Assembly: GCA_963733395.1 (NCBI GenBank)
Contig: CAVTCZ010000019.1
Coordinates: forward strand, 372,001 to 436,000
Reading direction: 5' to 3'
DNA length: 64,000 bases
Source: JADKAV01 sp963733395
GTDB lineage: Bacteria; Actinomycetota; Actinomycetes; S36-B12; UBA10799
The notes under the pieces are model-generated. The model was not told where the DNA came from and did no database searches. It saw only the letters and a list, made by a program, of their open reading frames with translations. A program made the translations under genes and the position numbers. Positions 56,787-64,000 of this stretch are shown here, piece by piece (within the stretch, counting starts at the first letter, position 1; each line of letters opens with the position of its first letter).

Positions 56787-56900
56787 ATGAAGGTACAACC
56801 GAGCGTCAAGAAGGTCTGCGACAAGTGCAAGGTGATTCGTCGCAACGGTCGCGTAATGGTGATCTGCGAGAACCCGCGCCACAAGCAGCGCCAGGGCTGA
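56787..56900 (+). CDS. rpmJ: 50S ribosomal protein L36
   Basis: 37 residues, zinc form: MKVQPSVKKVCDKCKVIRR with Cys at CDKC and a later Cys/His pair in CENPRHKQRQG. ATG at 56787. Confidence 0.96.
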   Translation: MKVQPSVKKVCDKCKVIRRNGRVMVICENPRHKQRQG

Positions 56901-57043
56901 CCCCTGGTACAACGTCATCCGAACCTGGCGCCCCCGCCATAGGGCTGCCAGACGACACCCCCGGACGCGAAGGCCGGGGACCCACCAGGGCGGTGGGACC
57001 GATGACGTCACGAGACCTTCGCCGATAGAAACAGGAGAGCCCA
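56901..57043 (+). promoter_or_regulatory. Structured leader before rpsM
   Basis: 143 bases without a gene. ACGTCATC (56912-56919) pairs with GATGACGT (57001-57008), enclosing CCCCGG/CCGGGG and CCCACC/GGTGGG hairpins. A closed multi-branch fold of this kind, just before rpsM, could be a binding site for S4-type feedback. Confidence 0.5.
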
Positions 57044-57421
57044 ATGGCACGCATTGTGGGTGTCGACCTGCCGCGCGAGAAGCGCGTCGAGATCGGCCTG
57101 ACCTACATCTTCGGGGTGGGCCGTTCCCGCGCCCAGCAAGCCCTGGCCGCCACCGGAGTGGATCCCAACACCCGGGTGCGCGACTTGTCCGAACCTGATG
57201 TGATCGCACTTCGCGACTACATCGAAGCCAACTACCAGACCGAGGGTGACCTGCGCCGTGAGGTGCAGGCAGACATCCGCCGGAAGGTGGAGATCGGGTC
57301 CTACCAGGGCCTGCGCCACCGTCGCGGTCTGCCGGTGCGTGGTCAGCGCACGCACACCAACGCACGTACCCGCAAGGGCAAGCGCAAGACGGTCGCCGGC
57401 AAGAAGAAGGTCGGCAAGTGA
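57044..57421 (+). CDS. rpsM: 30S ribosomal protein S13
   Basis: 125 residues; MARIVGVDLPREKRVEIGLT start, RHRRGLPVRGQRTHTNARTR with the basic tail contacting tRNA. First gene of the alpha operon. Confidence 0.98.
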   Translation: MARIVGVDLPREKRVEIGLTYIFGVGRSRAQQALAATGVDPNTRVRDLSEPDVIALRDYIEANYQTEGDLRREVQADIRRKVEIGSYQGLRHRRGLPVRGQRTHTNARTRKGKRKTVAGKKKVGK

Positions 57422-57447
57422 GCATTCGAGCAGGAGTCTGAGCAGCC

Positions 57448-57843
57448 ATGGCACCGCAGAAGGGCGCGAAGAAGCCGCGCCGCAAAGAGAAGAAGAACGT
57501 GGCTTACGGCCACGCCCACATCAAGAGCACATTCAACAACACGATCGTCACGATCACCGACCCGCAGGGTCAGGTCATCGCCTGGTCGTCCTCCGGCCAG
57601 GTCGGCTTCAAGGGTTCGCGCAAGTCGACGCCCTACGCCGCGCAGATGGCCGCCGAGGCGGCCGCCCGCAAGGCCATGGACAACGGCATGCGCAAGGTCG
57701 ACGTGTTCGTCAAGGGTCCCGGGTCCGGTCGCGAGACGGCCATCCGCTCCCTGCAGGCCACCGGCCTGGAGGTGGGCACGATCCAGGACGTGACCCCCGT
57801 TCCGCACAATGGCTGCCGTCCGCCCAAGCGGCGCCGGGTTTGA
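57448..57843 (+). CDS. rpsK: 30S ribosomal protein S11
   Basis: 131 residues; AHIKSTFNNTIVTITDPQG and VTPVPHNGCRPPKRRRV at the C-terminus are canonical. Confidence 0.98.
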   Translation: MAPQKGAKKPRRKEKKNVAYGHAHIKSTFNNTIVTITDPQGQVIAWSSSGQVGFKGSRKSTPYAAQMAAEAAARKAMDNGMRKVDVFVKGPGSGRETAIRSLQATGLEVGTIQDVTPVPHNGCRPPKRRRV

Positions 57844-57860
57844 GAGCCAGGAGATAGAAC

Positions 57861-58487
57861 ATGGCCCGTTACACAGGGGCGGACTGCAAGCGCTGCCGCC
57901 GCGAGAAGACCAAGCTTTTCCTCAAGGGTGCCAAGTGCGACTCGCCGGCGTGCCCGGTCGAGAAGCGCCCGTACCCGCCCGGCCAGCACGGCCGCAACCG
58001 CACCAAGGAGAGCGAGTACTTGCTGCAGAAGCGGGAGAAGCAGAAGTGCGCCCGCATCTACGGTGTGCTCGAGCGCCAGTTCCGCAGCTACTACGAAGAG
58101 GCCAACCGCCAGCAGGGCAAGACCGGTGAGAACCTGCTGACGATCCTCGAGAGCCGTCTGGACAACGTGGTGTTCCGCGCCGGTCTGGCCAAGAGCCGCG
58201 ACATGGCTCGTCAGCTGGTCCGCCACGGCCACATCACGGTCAACGGCCACAAGGTGGACATCCCCAGCTACCGCGTTTCCCCGAACGACATCGTCGAGGT
58301 GCGCAACAAGAGCCGCGAGATGACGCCGTTCGTGGTCGCCCACGCTGAAGCCGGCGAGCGCGATGTACCGGCGTGGCTCGAGGTCATCCCGTCGCACTTC
58401 CGGGTGCTCGTGCACACCCTGCCCAAGCGTGAGCAGATCGACACGCTGGTCCAGGAACAGCTCATCGTCGAGCTCTACTCGAAGTAA
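57861..58487 (+). CDS. rpsD: 30S ribosomal protein S4
   Basis: 208 residues, 16S assembly initiator. The N-terminus keeps the zinc cysteine set (CKRCRREKTK, KCDSPACPVEKR), as in actinobacterial and Bacillus-type zinc S4. The S4 domain LDNVVFRAGLAKSRDMARQL is intact. Confidence 0.98.
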   Translation: MARYTGADCKRCRREKTKLFLKGAKCDSPACPVEKRPYPPGQHGRNRTKESEYLLQKREKQKCARIYGVLERQFRSYYEEANRQQGKTGENLLTILESRLDNVVFRAGLAKSRDMARQLVRHGHITVNGHKVDIPSYRVSPNDIVEVRNKSREMTPFVVAHAEAGERDVPAWLEVIPSHFRVLVHTLPKREQIDTLVQEQLIVELYSK

Positions 58488-58554
58488 CCCGCAGCACCCG
58501 CTGCGGTCCCAACACGGCGTCATATAGCGGTCGCCGAGGAAAGGAAGAAACCAA

Positions 58555-59568
58555 GTGCAGATTGCCAGTCGGCCAGTTCTGACCGAAGAGTTCGTCTCCG
58601 AAACCCGGTCGAGGTTCATTCTCGAACCGCTCGAGCCCGGTTTCGGATACACGCTGGGCAACAGCCTGCGGCGCACACTGCTGTCGTCGATCCCCGGCGC
58701 TGCTGTGACCAGCATCCGCATCGATGGGGTGCAGCACGAGTTCAGCACCGTCCCCGGCATGACCGAGGACGTCACCGAACTGGTGCTCAACGTCAAGGGC
58801 ATCGTGGTCAGCACCGAGATGGACGAGCCGGTGACCATGTACCTGCGGGCTTCCGGGCCCGGTGCGGTGACCGTCGCCGACATCGAGGCGCCCACCGGCG
58901 TCGAGGTGCACAACCCCGATCTGCACCTGGCCACCCTGGGCGAGGGGGCCTCGCTGAGCATGGAACTGACGGTGGAGCGGGGTCGTGGCTACGTGCCCGC
59001 CGCTGCCGGTTCCATGGTCGAGAAGCAGGCCGGCCGGGTCCTGGTCGACGCCATCTACTCGCCCGTGCTCAAGGTGACCTACAAGGTCGAGGCGACCCGT
59101 GTCGAGCAGCGCACCGACTTCGACCGGCTCGTCGTCGATGTCGAGACCAAGCAGAGCATCCGTGCCCGCGACGCGGTCGCCAGCGCCGGCAAGACGCTGG
59201 TCGAGCTGTTCGGCCTGGCGCGCGATCTGAACGCTGCGGCGGAGGGCCTCGAGCTCGGACCGTCCGAGGTCGACACCTACATGGCCGAGCAGTTCAGCCA
59301 GCCGATCGAGGCGCTGAACCTGTCGGTCCGGTCCTACAACTGCCTGAAGCGGGAGGGCGTTCACACCATCGGTGAACTGCTGACCCGCTCCGAGGCGGAT
59401 CTCATGGATATCCGCAACTTCGGCCAGAAGTCCATCGACGAGGTCAAGGATTCCCTGGCCGGGCTCGGCCTCAACCTGAAGGACAGCCCCGCCGGGTTCG
59501 ACCCGTCGCAGGCCGTGACCTTCTACGCCGAGGACGACCAACAGTACGCAGAGGACGAGCAGCTCTGA
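58555..59568 (+). CDS. rpoA: RNA polymerase alpha subunit
   Basis: 337 residues. Assembly domain with FGYTLGNSLRRTLLSSIPG (about 30-48), and the C-terminal domain with LNLSVRSYNCLKREGVHT and MDIRNFGQKSIDEVK for UP elements and activators. A short acidic tail ends the protein. GTG start. Confidence 0.98.
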   Translation: MQIASRPVLTEEFVSETRSRFILEPLEPGFGYTLGNSLRRTLLSSIPGAAVTSIRIDGVQHEFSTVPGMTEDVTELVLNVKGIVVSTEMDEPVTMYLRASGPGAVTVADIEAPTGVEVHNPDLHLATLGEGASLSMELTVERGRGYVPAAAGSMVEKQAGRVLVDAIYSPVLKVTYKVEATRVEQRTDFDRLVVDVETKQSIRARDAVASAGKTLVELFGLARDLNAAAEGLELGPSEVDTYMAEQFSQPIEALNLSVRSYNCLKREGVHTIGELLTRSEADLMDIRNFGQKSIDEVKDSLAGLGLNLKDSPAGFDPSQAVTFYAEDDQQYAEDEQL

Positions 59569-59596
59569 GGGCTGCCGGTTAGTCAAGGAGAACACG

Positions 59597-60220
59597 ATGC
59601 CCACGCCGTCCAAGGGACCCCGCCTGGGAGGCGGCCCGGCGCACGAGCGCTTGATGCTGGCCAACCTGGCCACCGCGCTGTTCCAGCACGGCCGCATCAC
59701 CACCACCGAGGCCAAGGCCAAGCGCCTGAGCCCGTTGGCCGACCGGATGGTCACCTTCGCCAAGCGCGGTGACCTGCACGCCCGGCGCAAGGTGATGACG
59801 GTCATCCGGGACAAGTCGGTGGTGCACGAGTTGTTCACCGAGATCGGCCCGCAGTACGCCGGCCGGCCCGGGGGTTACACCCGGATCACCAAGATCGGCC
59901 GCCGAAAGGGCGACAACGCGCCGATGGCCGTGATCGAACTGGTCGAGCCGATGGCCGAGGCCGTCGTGAAGGAGGCCACGTCGGCCGCCAAGCGTGCGGC
60001 GAAGGATGCCGAGCAGGTTGCGGCTCCGACGATTGCCGACGAGATGACCGAGAAGGTCGAGGCCGCCTCGGAGGCTGCAGTGGAGGAGGTCGAGGCCGCG
60101 GCCGAGACCCCTGAGGCGAAGGCCGCAGCTGAGGCTGAGGTTGAGGCTGCGAAGAAGCAGGCTGAGAAGGATGCCGTCGAGGGCCTGGCCGAGCAAGCCG
60201 AGTCCAAGGACGATGCCTGA
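59597..60220 (+). CDS. rplQ: 50S ribosomal protein L17 with long acidic tail
   Basis: 207 residues; the normal L17 core is residues 1-120 (GGGPAHERLMLANLATALF; RMVTFAKRGDLHARR). The following 85 residues are Ala/Glu/Lys-rich low complexity, probably helical, as seen in many actinobacterial L17 proteins. Its last 8 bases overlap the annotated truA start. Confidence 0.96.
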   Translation: MPTPSKGPRLGGGPAHERLMLANLATALFQHGRITTTEAKAKRLSPLADRMVTFAKRGDLHARRKVMTVIRDKSVVHELFTEIGPQYAGRPGGYTRITKIGRRKGDNAPMAVIELVEPMAEAVVKEATSAAKRAAKDAEQVAAPTIADEMTEKVEAASEAAVEEVEAAAETPEAKAAAEAEVEAAKKQAEKDAVEGLAEQAESKDDA

Positions 60221-61073
60221 TCCTTTGAACGAACCGCAAGAGCCCGCACCGATTGGTGGCGGGCTCTTGCGTATTCGGTTGGACGTGGCCTATGACGGTG
60301 CCGGTTTCAGCGGTTGGGCGCGGCAGCCGGGGTTGCGCACGGTGCAGGAAGAGCTGGCGAGCGCGGTCGAGCGCGTCCTGCGGATTCGGCAGCCGAGGAT
60401 CGTGGTGGCCGGACGAACCGATACCGGGGTGCACGCCACAGGTCAGGTCTGCCACCTCGACCTGCCCGCCCAGGCGTGGCCCGGTGGGCCGGCGGCTCGG
60501 CGCCGACTGAACGCGGTGCTGCCACCCGATATCCGGGTGCTGGCAGCGCACGAGGCGCCGGCGGATTTCGACGCCCGGTTCTCCGCCCGGTTCCGGCGCT
60601 ACGAGTACCTGATCAGCGACAGCGGCCTGCTGGATCCCAGGGCCCGCGGCAGCGTGCTGGTGAGCCGCCGCCAGCTCGATTCCGACCTGATGCACGTGGC
60701 CGGGCAGTCACTGGTGGGGGAGCACGACTTCGCCGCCTTCTGCCGGGCTCGCCCGGAGGCCTCCTCGGTCCGGACCGTGCTGGAGCTATCGGTCGAGCGT
60801 CGCGACGACCCGCGCGATCCGGAACTGCTCGTGGTGGGAATCGCCGCGGACGCCTTCTGCCACTCGATGGTGCGTTCAGTGGTCGGTGCGCTGATGGCGG
60901 TGGGGGAGGGCCGGTTGCCCGGTGAGTCCCTTGCCGAGATCCTCGCGGCGGGCCGGCGGGTGCCGCAGTTCGCCACCGCGGCCCCGCATGGCTTGGTCCT
61001 GGTCGAAGTGGGCTATCCGCCGGTCGAGGAACTGGCGGCGCAGGCCCTGCGCGCGCGCCGGTTCCGGGGCTGA
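60213..61073 (+). CDS. truA: tRNA pseudouridine(38-40) synthase TruA
   Basis: Modifies the tRNA anticodon stem; 286 residues from ATG 60213. Catalytic Asp is in AGRTDTGVHATGQ; FARFRRYEYLI- and HSMVRSVVGALM-type motifs are present. The first 18 residues are not conserved and lie across a strong hairpin; TTG at 60267 would start directly at the conserved RIRLDVAYDGAGFSGW and is a serious alternative. Confidence 0.93.
   Translation: MPDPLNEPQEPAPIGGGLLRIRLDVAYDGAGFSGWARQPGLRTVQEELASAVERVLRIRQPRIVVAGRTDTGVHATGQVCHLDLPAQAWPGGPAARRRLNAVLPPDIRVLAAHEAPADFDARFSARFRRYEYLISDSGLLDPRARGSVLVSRRQLDSDLMHVAGQSLVGEHDFAAFCRARPEASSVRTVLELSVERRDDPRDPELLVVGIAADAFCHSMVRSVVGALMAVGEGRLPGESLAEILAAGRRVPQFATAAPHGLVLVEVGYPPVEELAAQALRARRFRG
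60235..60271 (+). terminator. Perfect hairpin overlapping the truA 5' end
   Basis: CGCAAGAGCCCGC (60235-60247) pairs perfectly with GCGGGCTCTTGCG (60259-60271) around an 11-base loop, starting 14 bases after the rplQ stop and followed by TATT. It looks like the alpha-operon terminator but lies inside truA if the ATG start is used. Confidence 0.75.
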
Positions 61074-61440
61074 TGCCGGGCCGACACCTTGGGTTTCAGC
61101 GGGAGTCGGGGAGAACTCGCAGGCTCGCCGGCGACGTCCGCCGAGCTCGCGCTGCGCCACCTGAACTCGCCGCGAAATCCGAAGCCGCAACCCGCGTCGG
61201 AGAGCTCGCGCGTCGCGTCGAGCTGCCGGCCTCGAGCCGTGGGGTCCGCGCCAGCGCGTTCCGAGGTGCACGCGGAAGACGCGCGTGGGTTCTCGCCCCG
61301 TGACGATCTCCAACGCCGCGGTTCCTGCCAGTGCGCCCCGGGTGAACACCTGTCTGTCGGGCGGGCCGACAAGATGCATGGTCGGGGCGCGGCGTGACAG
61401 GCTGCCCCTGATAGTTCCCAAAGCGAGTGGAGGTCCGTGA
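61074..61440. other. Intergenic region with family-5 repeat and related words
   Basis: No gene supported. 61139-61187 matches 15031-15078. GGGTTTCAGCGGGAGTCGGGG at 61091 is the inverted version of the end of that repeat, so the element again has opposed units. GACGCGCGTGGGTTC near 61277 resembles the family-4 word. GTGGAGG (61428-61434) is the arcC ribosome-binding site. Confidence 0.5.
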
Positions 61441-62373
61441 ATGCGCGTCGTGGTAGCACTGGGTGGAAATGCCCTTCAGAAGCGCGGCGAACCGATGACC
61501 GTCGAGAGTCAGCGGGCGAATGTGAAACTTGCGTGCGAGGCGCTGGCCCCGGCCGCACTGGAGCACGAACTGGTGGTGTCGCACGGCAACGGACCGCAGG
61601 TCGGTCTGTTGGCGCTGCAGGCGGCGTCGTACAACGAGGAGTCGACGTATCCGTTCGACGTGCTCGGTGCGCAGACCGAGGGCATGATCGGGTACTTCAT
61701 CGAGCAGGAACTCGGCAACCTGCTGCCGTTCAGCAAGCCGCTGGCGACGCTGCTCACGATGACTGAGGTGGACGCCAACGACCCCGCCTTCGAGAACCCG
61801 ACCAAGTTCGTGGGCCCGGTCTACAGCGAGGAGGACGCCAAGCGACTGGCGGCTGAGAAGGGGTGGACAGTCAAGCCGGACGGCGACAAGTGGCGCCGTG
61901 TGGTGCCCTCGCCGATGCCGCAGCGGATCTTCCAGGTCCGCCCGATCGAGTGGTGCCTGGAGAAGGGCGCCGTCGTGGTGTGCACCGGTGGCGGCGGTAT
62001 CCCCACCATGTACAAGAAGGGCAGTCGCGAGTTGACCGGTGTCGAGGCGGTCATCGACAAGGACTTCTCGTCGATGGTGCTGGCTCGTGACATCAACGCC
62101 GACGTGCTGGTGATCGCAACAGACGCCGACGCGGTCTACGTCGACTGGGGAACGCCGGATCAGAAGGCCATGGCCAGTGCGAACCCGTACGCTCTGACCG
62201 AGTTCGACTTCCCTGCCGGTTCCATGGGTCCGAAGGTGGACGCCGCGATCGCCTTCGCCAAGACCGGCAAGACGGCCGTGATCGGCGCGCTGGAGAACCT
62301 GGCGGCGATCCTGGCCGGTGAGTCGGGCACGCGGGTCTCGATGGACGTCGAGGGCATCCAGTACTACGAGTGA
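61441..62373 (+). CDS. arcC: Carbamate kinase
   Basis: Makes ATP from carbamoyl phosphate and ADP, usually the last step of arginine or agmatine fermentation. 310 residues of the amino-acid kinase fold: ALGGNALQKRGEP, VVSHGNGPQVGLL, CTGGGGIPT and VLVIATDADAVYVDWG. No arcA, arcB or agmatine genes are in the window. Alone between truA and rplM, an unusual position. Confidence 0.95.
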   Translation: MRVVVALGGNALQKRGEPMTVESQRANVKLACEALAPAALEHELVVSHGNGPQVGLLALQAASYNEESTYPFDVLGAQTEGMIGYFIEQELGNLLPFSKPLATLLTMTEVDANDPAFENPTKFVGPVYSEEDAKRLAAEKGWTVKPDGDKWRRVVPSPMPQRIFQVRPIEWCLEKGAVVVCTGGGGIPTMYKKGSRELTGVEAVIDKDFSSMVLARDINADVLVIATDADAVYVDWGTPDQKAMASANPYALTEFDFPAGSMGPKVDAAIAFAKTGKTAVIGALENLAAILAGESGTRVSMDVEGIQYYE

Positions 62374-62380
62374 CAGTTCG

Positions 62381-62417
62381 CCACGATGGGGGTCCGCCGG
62401 GCGGGCCCCCATCGTGG
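62381..62417 (+). terminator. Terminator after arcC
   Basis: CCACGATGGGGG (62381-62392) pairs perfectly with CCCCCATCGTGG (62406-62417), starting 7 bases after the arcC stop. Confidence 0.8.
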
Positions 62418-62462
62418 GCTGTCTGCAGCGGTCCCCGGTGTGGCTCTCGGGGATGGGTGGGT

Positions 62463-62606
62463 TATCCTGAGACAGGTCATGTGCGCTGTGTGCGTGCCAA
62501 CCAGCGGTTGAGTCCACTGCAGTTTCCTGCTGCAGAGCTCACAGCCCACCAGCCGAGTTACTGCTCCCCAGCAGTGCCACCACTGTAGATACCAAGGTAG
62601 GAAGTC
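62463..62606 (+). promoter_or_regulatory. Promoter and leader of rplM-rpsI
   Basis: TATCCT (62463-62468) is a possible -10. The leader then has CTGCAG repeated around TTTCCTG and a hairpin ACTGCT/AGCAGT with a CCCC loop shortly before the GTG start. This could be a ribosomal-protein feedback leader. Confidence 0.4.
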
Positions 62607-63050
62607 GTGCGTACGTTCACCCCGAAAGCCGACGACGTCACTCGCCAGTGGCACGTCATCGACGCTGAGGATGTCATCCTCGGGCGTCTGGCCACTCACG
62701 CCGCCACCTTGCTGCGTGGCAAGCACAAGCCGACCTTCGCTCCCCACGTGGACACCGGAGACTTCGTCATCGTCATCAACGCCGAGAAGGTCGCCCTCAG
62801 CGGCGCCAAGGCCGAGCAGAAGCTCGACCACCGGCACTCGGGCTACCCGGGCGGTCTGAAGTCCACCACGTACGGCGACCTGCTCGAGAAGAACCCGCGC
62901 CGGGTCATCGAGAAGGCCGTGGCCGGGATGCTCCCGCACAACAAGCTGGGGAACAAGCAGATCCGCAAGCTCAAGGTGTACGCCGGACCCGACCACCCGC
63001 ATGCTGCGCAGCAGCCGGTTCCGTACGTCATCAGCCAGGTCGCGCAGTAG
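62607..63050 (+). CDS. rplM: 50S ribosomal protein L13
   Basis: 147 residues; DVILGRLATHAATLLRGKHK, NAEKVALSGAKAEQKLDHRH and AVAGMLPHNKLGNKQIRKLK are canonical. GTG start with AGGAAG upstream. Confidence 0.98.
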   Translation: MRTFTPKADDVTRQWHVIDAEDVILGRLATHAATLLRGKHKPTFAPHVDTGDFVIVINAEKVALSGAKAEQKLDHRHSGYPGGLKSTTYGDLLEKNPRRVIEKAVAGMLPHNKLGNKQIRKLKVYAGPDHPHAAQQPVPYVISQVAQ

Positions 63051-63069
63051 CGCCGAGGAAGGAACACCC

Positions 63070-63513
63070 GTGACTGAGACCCTGACCACCGAGACGCCCG
63101 CGGCGAAGACCCGCCAGGCTGTCCAACTGCCCGGCGCCGGCACCGGCCGTCGCAAGGAGGCGGTCGCGCGCGTCCGCATCGTGCCCGGCACCGGCCAGTG
63201 GAAGATCAACGGCCGTGATCTGGGCACCTACTTCCCGAACAAGGTGCACCAGCAGATCGTGACCGAGCCCTTCCGGGTGCTCGGCCTCGACGATCAGTAC
63301 GACGTCATCGCCCGGCTGCACGGCGGCGGTGTCGGCGGCCAGGCTGGTGCCCTCCGCCTGGGCATCGCCCGCGCCCTGATCGAGATCGACGAGGCGGACT
63401 ACCGCCCCGACCTCAAGAAGGCCGGCTTCCTCACGCGCGACCCGCGCGTGGTCGAGCGTAAGAAGTACGGGCTCAAGAAGGCCCGCAAGGCGCCCCAGTA
63501 CAGCAAGCGCTGA
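63070..63513 (+). CDS. rpsI: 30S ribosomal protein S9
   Basis: 147 residues; a short Thr/Ala-rich N-terminal extension, then GTGRRKEAVARVRIVPGTG and the C-terminal KKARKAPQYSKR whose last arginine reaches the P-site tRNA. GTG start 19 bases after rplM. Confidence 0.98.
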   Translation: MTETLTTETPAAKTRQAVQLPGAGTGRRKEAVARVRIVPGTGQWKINGRDLGTYFPNKVHQQIVTEPFRVLGLDDQYDVIARLHGGGVGGQAGALRLGIARALIEIDEADYRPDLKKAGFLTRDPRVVERKKYGLKKARKAPQYSKR

Positions 63514-63521
63514 GGTCGGAC

Positions 63522-64000
63522 ATGGGGGCCCTGTTCGGCACCGATGGTGTCCGTGGGTTGGCCAACCGGGACGTCACGGCCGAACTGGCCCTCGACCTCT
63601 CGGTTTCGGCGGCCCACATCCTGTCCGAGGTCGGCTCCCGGCGAACCGCAGTGGTCGGCCGTGACCCGCGCGCCAGCGGCGAATTCCTGCAGGCTGCGGT
63701 GTCGGCCGGGTTGGCCAGCGCCGGAGTGGACGTCATCGATGTCGGGGTACTCCCTACCCCCGCTGTGGCGTATCTGACCAAGACCCGCCAGGCCGATCTC
63801 GGAGTGATGCTGTCCGCCTCGCACAACGCGATGCCGGACAACGGCATCAAGTTCTTCAACGCCGAGGGCAACAAGCTGGCCGACGCCATCGAGCAGCAGA
63901 TCGAGGCGCGCCTGCGGGAGGACTGGGCGCGCCCGGTCGGCGACGCCGTCGGCCGCATCGTCACCGACGACGCCGCTGACACCGAGTACGTGGGTCATCT
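63522..64000 (+). CDS. glmM: Phosphoglucosamine mutase, 5' part
   Basis: Converts glucosamine 6-phosphate to the 1-phosphate for peptidoglycan precursors. The first 159 residues are present: LFGTDGVRGLAN and the active-site serine loop SASHNAMPDNGIKFF (phosphoserine at about Ser100). Truncated only by the window end. The rplM-rpsI-glmM order is the usual actinobacterial one. Confidence 0.97.
   Translation, partial: MGALFGTDGVRGLANRDVTAELALDLSVSAAHILSEVGSRRTAVVGRDPRASGEFLQAAVSAGLASAGVDVIDVGVLPTPAVAYLTKTRQADLGVMLSASHNAMPDNGIKFFNAEGNKLADAIEQQIEARLREDWARPVGDAVGRIVTDDAADTEYVGH

Overview
The window is a 64 kb piece of chromosome from a high-GC Actinomycetota bacterium. The evidence is a mycothiol glycosyltransferase (mshA), the LpqE/CarD and SenX3/RegX3 neighbourhoods known from mycobacteria, actinobacterial XPB-type helicase genes, two CIRCE operators before groEL, and frequent GTG/TTG starts. 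I cannot name genus or family. No tRNA, rRNA, CRISPR array, prophage or insertion sequence with a transposase was seen.

Layout. 1-1478 (minus): sdhC-sdhD-sdhA, cut at the left edge. 1683-8283 (plus): a BMP-family nucleoside ABC importer (binding lipoprotein, ATPase, two permeases), then cytidine and adenosine deaminases, a nucleoside uptake and salvage operon. 8584-14648: small membrane proteins, larE, a helicase-associated protein and an XPB helicase. 15211-20356 (minus): an exopolysaccharide operon (secreted jelly-roll protein, BcsB-like subunit, GT2 synthase, GH1 beta-glucosidase), divergent from a wecB-type epimerase. 21916-23544: groEL. 24084-29913: gpmA, a YbjN-like gene, mshA, phoU and senX3-regX3, with a PHO-box-like promoter. 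29971-35788: lpqE-like, carD, PIN/TRAM, ispD, ispF, cysS, rlmB. 37776-51585: str, S10 and spc operons (rpsL to rplO). 51941-53263: an unusual flavoprotein between rplO and secY. 53519-61073: secY-adk-map-infA-rpmJ-rpsM-rpsK-rpsD-rpoA-rplQ-truA. 61441-64000: arcC, rplM-rpsI and the start of glmM.

Two things stand out. First, the intergenic stretches carry several families of short repeat words arranged as concentric, nested inverted repeats. They fold into long hairpins with paired differences and G-U wobbles between copies, and one copy sits beside a duplicated 3' end of map. Second, the flavin amine oxidase-like gene between rplO and secY has its family motifs in circularly permuted order: the usual C-terminal FAD-binding block lies before the Rossmann motif, behind a Tat/lipoprotein-like signal.

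Six genes, including essential rpsQ and secY, are interrupted by single-base frame changes, nearly all extra bases. Sequence error is the simplest explanation, and those genes are annotated as intact with the probable site given.
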